Notes under the pieces: generated by a model
Told to the model about the DNA's origin: nothing
The model's input: only the letters and a program-made list of their open reading frames with translations
Database searches by the model: none
Shown here: in pieces, positions 7,609 to 8,901 of the stretch
Layout: each line of letters begins with the position of its first letter
Numbering within the stretch: position 1 is the first letter of the stretch
Source of the DNA: JAWWBN01 sp033720955
Lineage (GTDB): Bacteria; Acidobacteriota; Thermoanaerobaculia; Multivoradales; JAHEKO01
NCBI GenBank assembly: GCA_033720955.1
Contig: JAWWBN010000161.1
Span: forward strand, 1-8,901
Length of the DNA stretch: 8,901 bases
Direction: 5' to 3'
Translations under genes and position numbers: made by a program

Positions 7609-8901
7609 CCCGACCCCGGTCCGGCGCCGCTGAGTCGGCGGCGGATACGCTCCACCGCCGCGACGATGGGGGCGGGATCGAGCTCCGTCAGCCGCCGGCG
7701 CTCCATCAGCACCCGCCCGTCCACCAGCACCGTGCTCACATCGTCGGCCCGCGCGGAGTAGACGAGAGCCGAATAGGGATCGAATTCCGGCGTCAGGTGG
7801 GGAGCTCCCCTCTCGACCACGATCAGGTCGGCACGCTTCCCCGGCTCGAGGGAGCCGATGCGCTCCCCCAGCCCGATGGCCCGGGCGCCCTCCGACGTGG
7901 CCAGAGAAAGGGCGCGGCGGGCGTCCAACGCGGTGGGGTCCCGGAGCACCAGCTTGGCCAGCTTCGCGGCGGTGTCGATCTCCTGCCACAGGTCCAGGTC
8001 GTTGTTCGACGCCGCCCCGTCCGTGCCCAGACCCACCGGCACCCCGGCGGCCAGGAGAGCCGCCACCGGCGCGGCCCCGGCGGCGACCTTCATGTTCGAC
8101 TGCGGGCAGTGGACCACGCCCACCCCGCGCCGGGCGAGCAGCTCGATCTCGCCGGGGTCGGGCCAGACCATGTGGGCGGCGATCACCCCGGGGCCCAGGA
8201 TGCCGAGCGCGTCCGCCCATTCCACCGGCCGCCGCCCGGTGGCGGCGACGGTGCGCTCGACCTCGGCGGCGTCTTCGGCCAGGTGGATCAGGAGCGGCGC
8301 GTCGTACTCGGCGGCCAGCGCCGCCGCCTGGCGTAGGTGGGGCTCGGAGACGGTGTAGACGGAGTGCGGCGCCACCGCAGGGGTCACCCGGGGGTGGTCC
8401 CGCCACCGCGCCAGAAAGCTCCTGGTGTAGGCCACCGCCTCCTCCCAGGTCGGGTGGTCGGGGGCGGGGAAGTCGATCAGCGTCTCGCCCAGCACCGCCC
8501 GCAGGCCGCACGCCTCCGCCTCCTCGGCGATGGCGTCCTCGTAGTAGTACATGTCCACGAAGGTGGTGACGCCGCCGCGGATCATCTCCCAGCAGGCCAG
8601 CCGGGTGCCCCAGCGCACGAACTCCTCGTCCACCCACTCCGCCTCGGCCGGGAAGATCACCTCCTCCAGCCAGGTCATGAGCGGCAGGTCGTCGGCGAGG
8701 CCGCGGAAGAGGGTCATGGGGGCGTGAGTGTGGGCGTTGATCAGCCCCGGCAGGATCCACCCGCCTCCGGCGTCCACGACGCGCCCCCCGGGGTAGCGCT
8801 CGGCGATCTCCTCCGCCGGGCCGACCGCGGCGCGCTCGGCGCCGACGATCGCCACGGCGCCCTCGGCGATGACCGGCGCGGCGGCGTCCCTCGCCCCCCC
8901 C
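7605..8901 (-). CDS. mtaD: 5-methylthioadenosine/S-adenosylhomocysteine deaminase-like amidohydrolase (5' end cut by window edge)
   Basis: Cytosolic metal-dependent hydrolase expected to deaminate methylthioadenosine and/or S-adenosylhomocysteine to the inosine forms, clearing SAM by-products. The open frame holds 431 residues. Numbering from an internal GTG at 8855, the amidohydrolase signature is complete: metal ligands H42 and H44 in NAHTHAPMTLFRG, H191 and probable catalytic E194 in HLAED, H228 in AAHMVW, and D279 in GTDGAASNNDLDLW. ADDLPLMTWL, PQSNMK and the C-terminal EPGKRADLIVV are typical of the MtaD/SsnA/TrzA-AtzA group, and the first and third favour MtaD. The frame stays open upstream of 8855 (PVIAEGAVAIVG reads as the family's N-terminal beta strand), so the GTG is not the true start; about 10-20 residues probably lie beyond the edge. 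The stop overlaps the addB start by four bases. A related guanine or N-ethylammeline-type deaminase cannot be fully excluded. No frameshift seen. Confidence 0.88.
   Translation of the reverse strand, partial: GGARDAAAPVIAEGAVAIVGAERAAVGPAEEIAERYPGGRVVDAGGGWILPGLINAHTHAPMTLFRGLADDLPLMTWLEEVIFPAEAEWVDEEFVRWGTRLACWEMIRGGVTTFVDMYYYEDAIAEEAEACGLRAVLGETLIDFPAPDHPTWEEAVAYTRSFLARWRDHPRVTPAVAPHSVYTVSEPHLRQAAALAAEYDAPLLIHLAEDAAEVERTVAATGRRPVEWADALGILGPGVIAAHMVWPDPGEIELLARRGVGVVHCPQSNMKVAAGAAPVAALLAAGVPVGLGTDGAASNNDLDLWQEIDTAAKLAKLVLRDPTALDARRALSLATSEGARAIGLGERIGSLEPGKRADLIVVERGAPHLTPEFDPYSALVYSARADDVSTVLVDGRVLMERRRLTELDPAPIVAAVERIRRRLSGAGPGSG

Noticed and set aside
7609..8760. Upstream extension of the addB frame to 8760
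   Set aside because: This part lies within mtaD in another frame, is Gly/Arg/Pro-rich and has no family similarity. The GTG at 7608 gives the expected AddB N-terminus.

Overview
The window is an extremely GC-rich bacterial fragment (over 70% GC by eye) that is almost entirely coding. Everything supportable lies on the minus strand, read from the right edge to the left. Four genes are packed head to tail with no room for an internal promoter: a metal-dependent amidohydrolase of the methylthioadenosine/S-adenosylhomocysteine deaminase type (mtaD; start just off the right edge), an AddB-type nuclease subunit, an AddA-type helicase-nuclease subunit, and a PLP fold-type II serine/threonine dehydratase-like enzyme that runs off the left edge. 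The junctions are a 4-base GTGA overlap (mtaD/addB), a 16-base gap carrying a Shine-Dalgarno site next to a hairpin (addB/addA), and an 8-base overlap (addA/dehydratase). This reads as one polycistronic unit.

The central 6.7 kb encodes a complete AddAB double-strand-break processing machine. AddA has all superfamily-1A helicase motifs plus a C-terminal PD-(D/E)XK nuclease. AddB has a degenerate, probably non-ATPase helicase-like region, a second PD-(D/E)XK nuclease and the four cysteines of the 4Fe-4S staple. One motor and two nucleases fit AddAB rather than RecBCD, or AdnAB with its two motors. The flanking enzymes are metabolic: nucleoside deamination in the SAM by-product salvage route, and amino-acid dehydration or racemisation. 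No direct biochemical link to DNA repair is evident, so the grouping is best taken as compact genome packing unless it proves conserved.

The organism cannot be named from sequence alone. The composition and an AddAB system suit a high-GC non-model bacterium, for example Acidobacteriota, Gemmatimonadota or a myxobacterial relative (inference). I see no mobile element, CRISPR array, RNA gene, phage gene or intrinsic terminator, and no non-coding stretch longer than 16 bases between genes. I do not see a clearly undescribed system. The points most worth a second look are an acidic loop in AddB holding a clamp-binding-like hexapeptide, the hairpin beside the addA ribosome-binding site, and the mixed operon itself.
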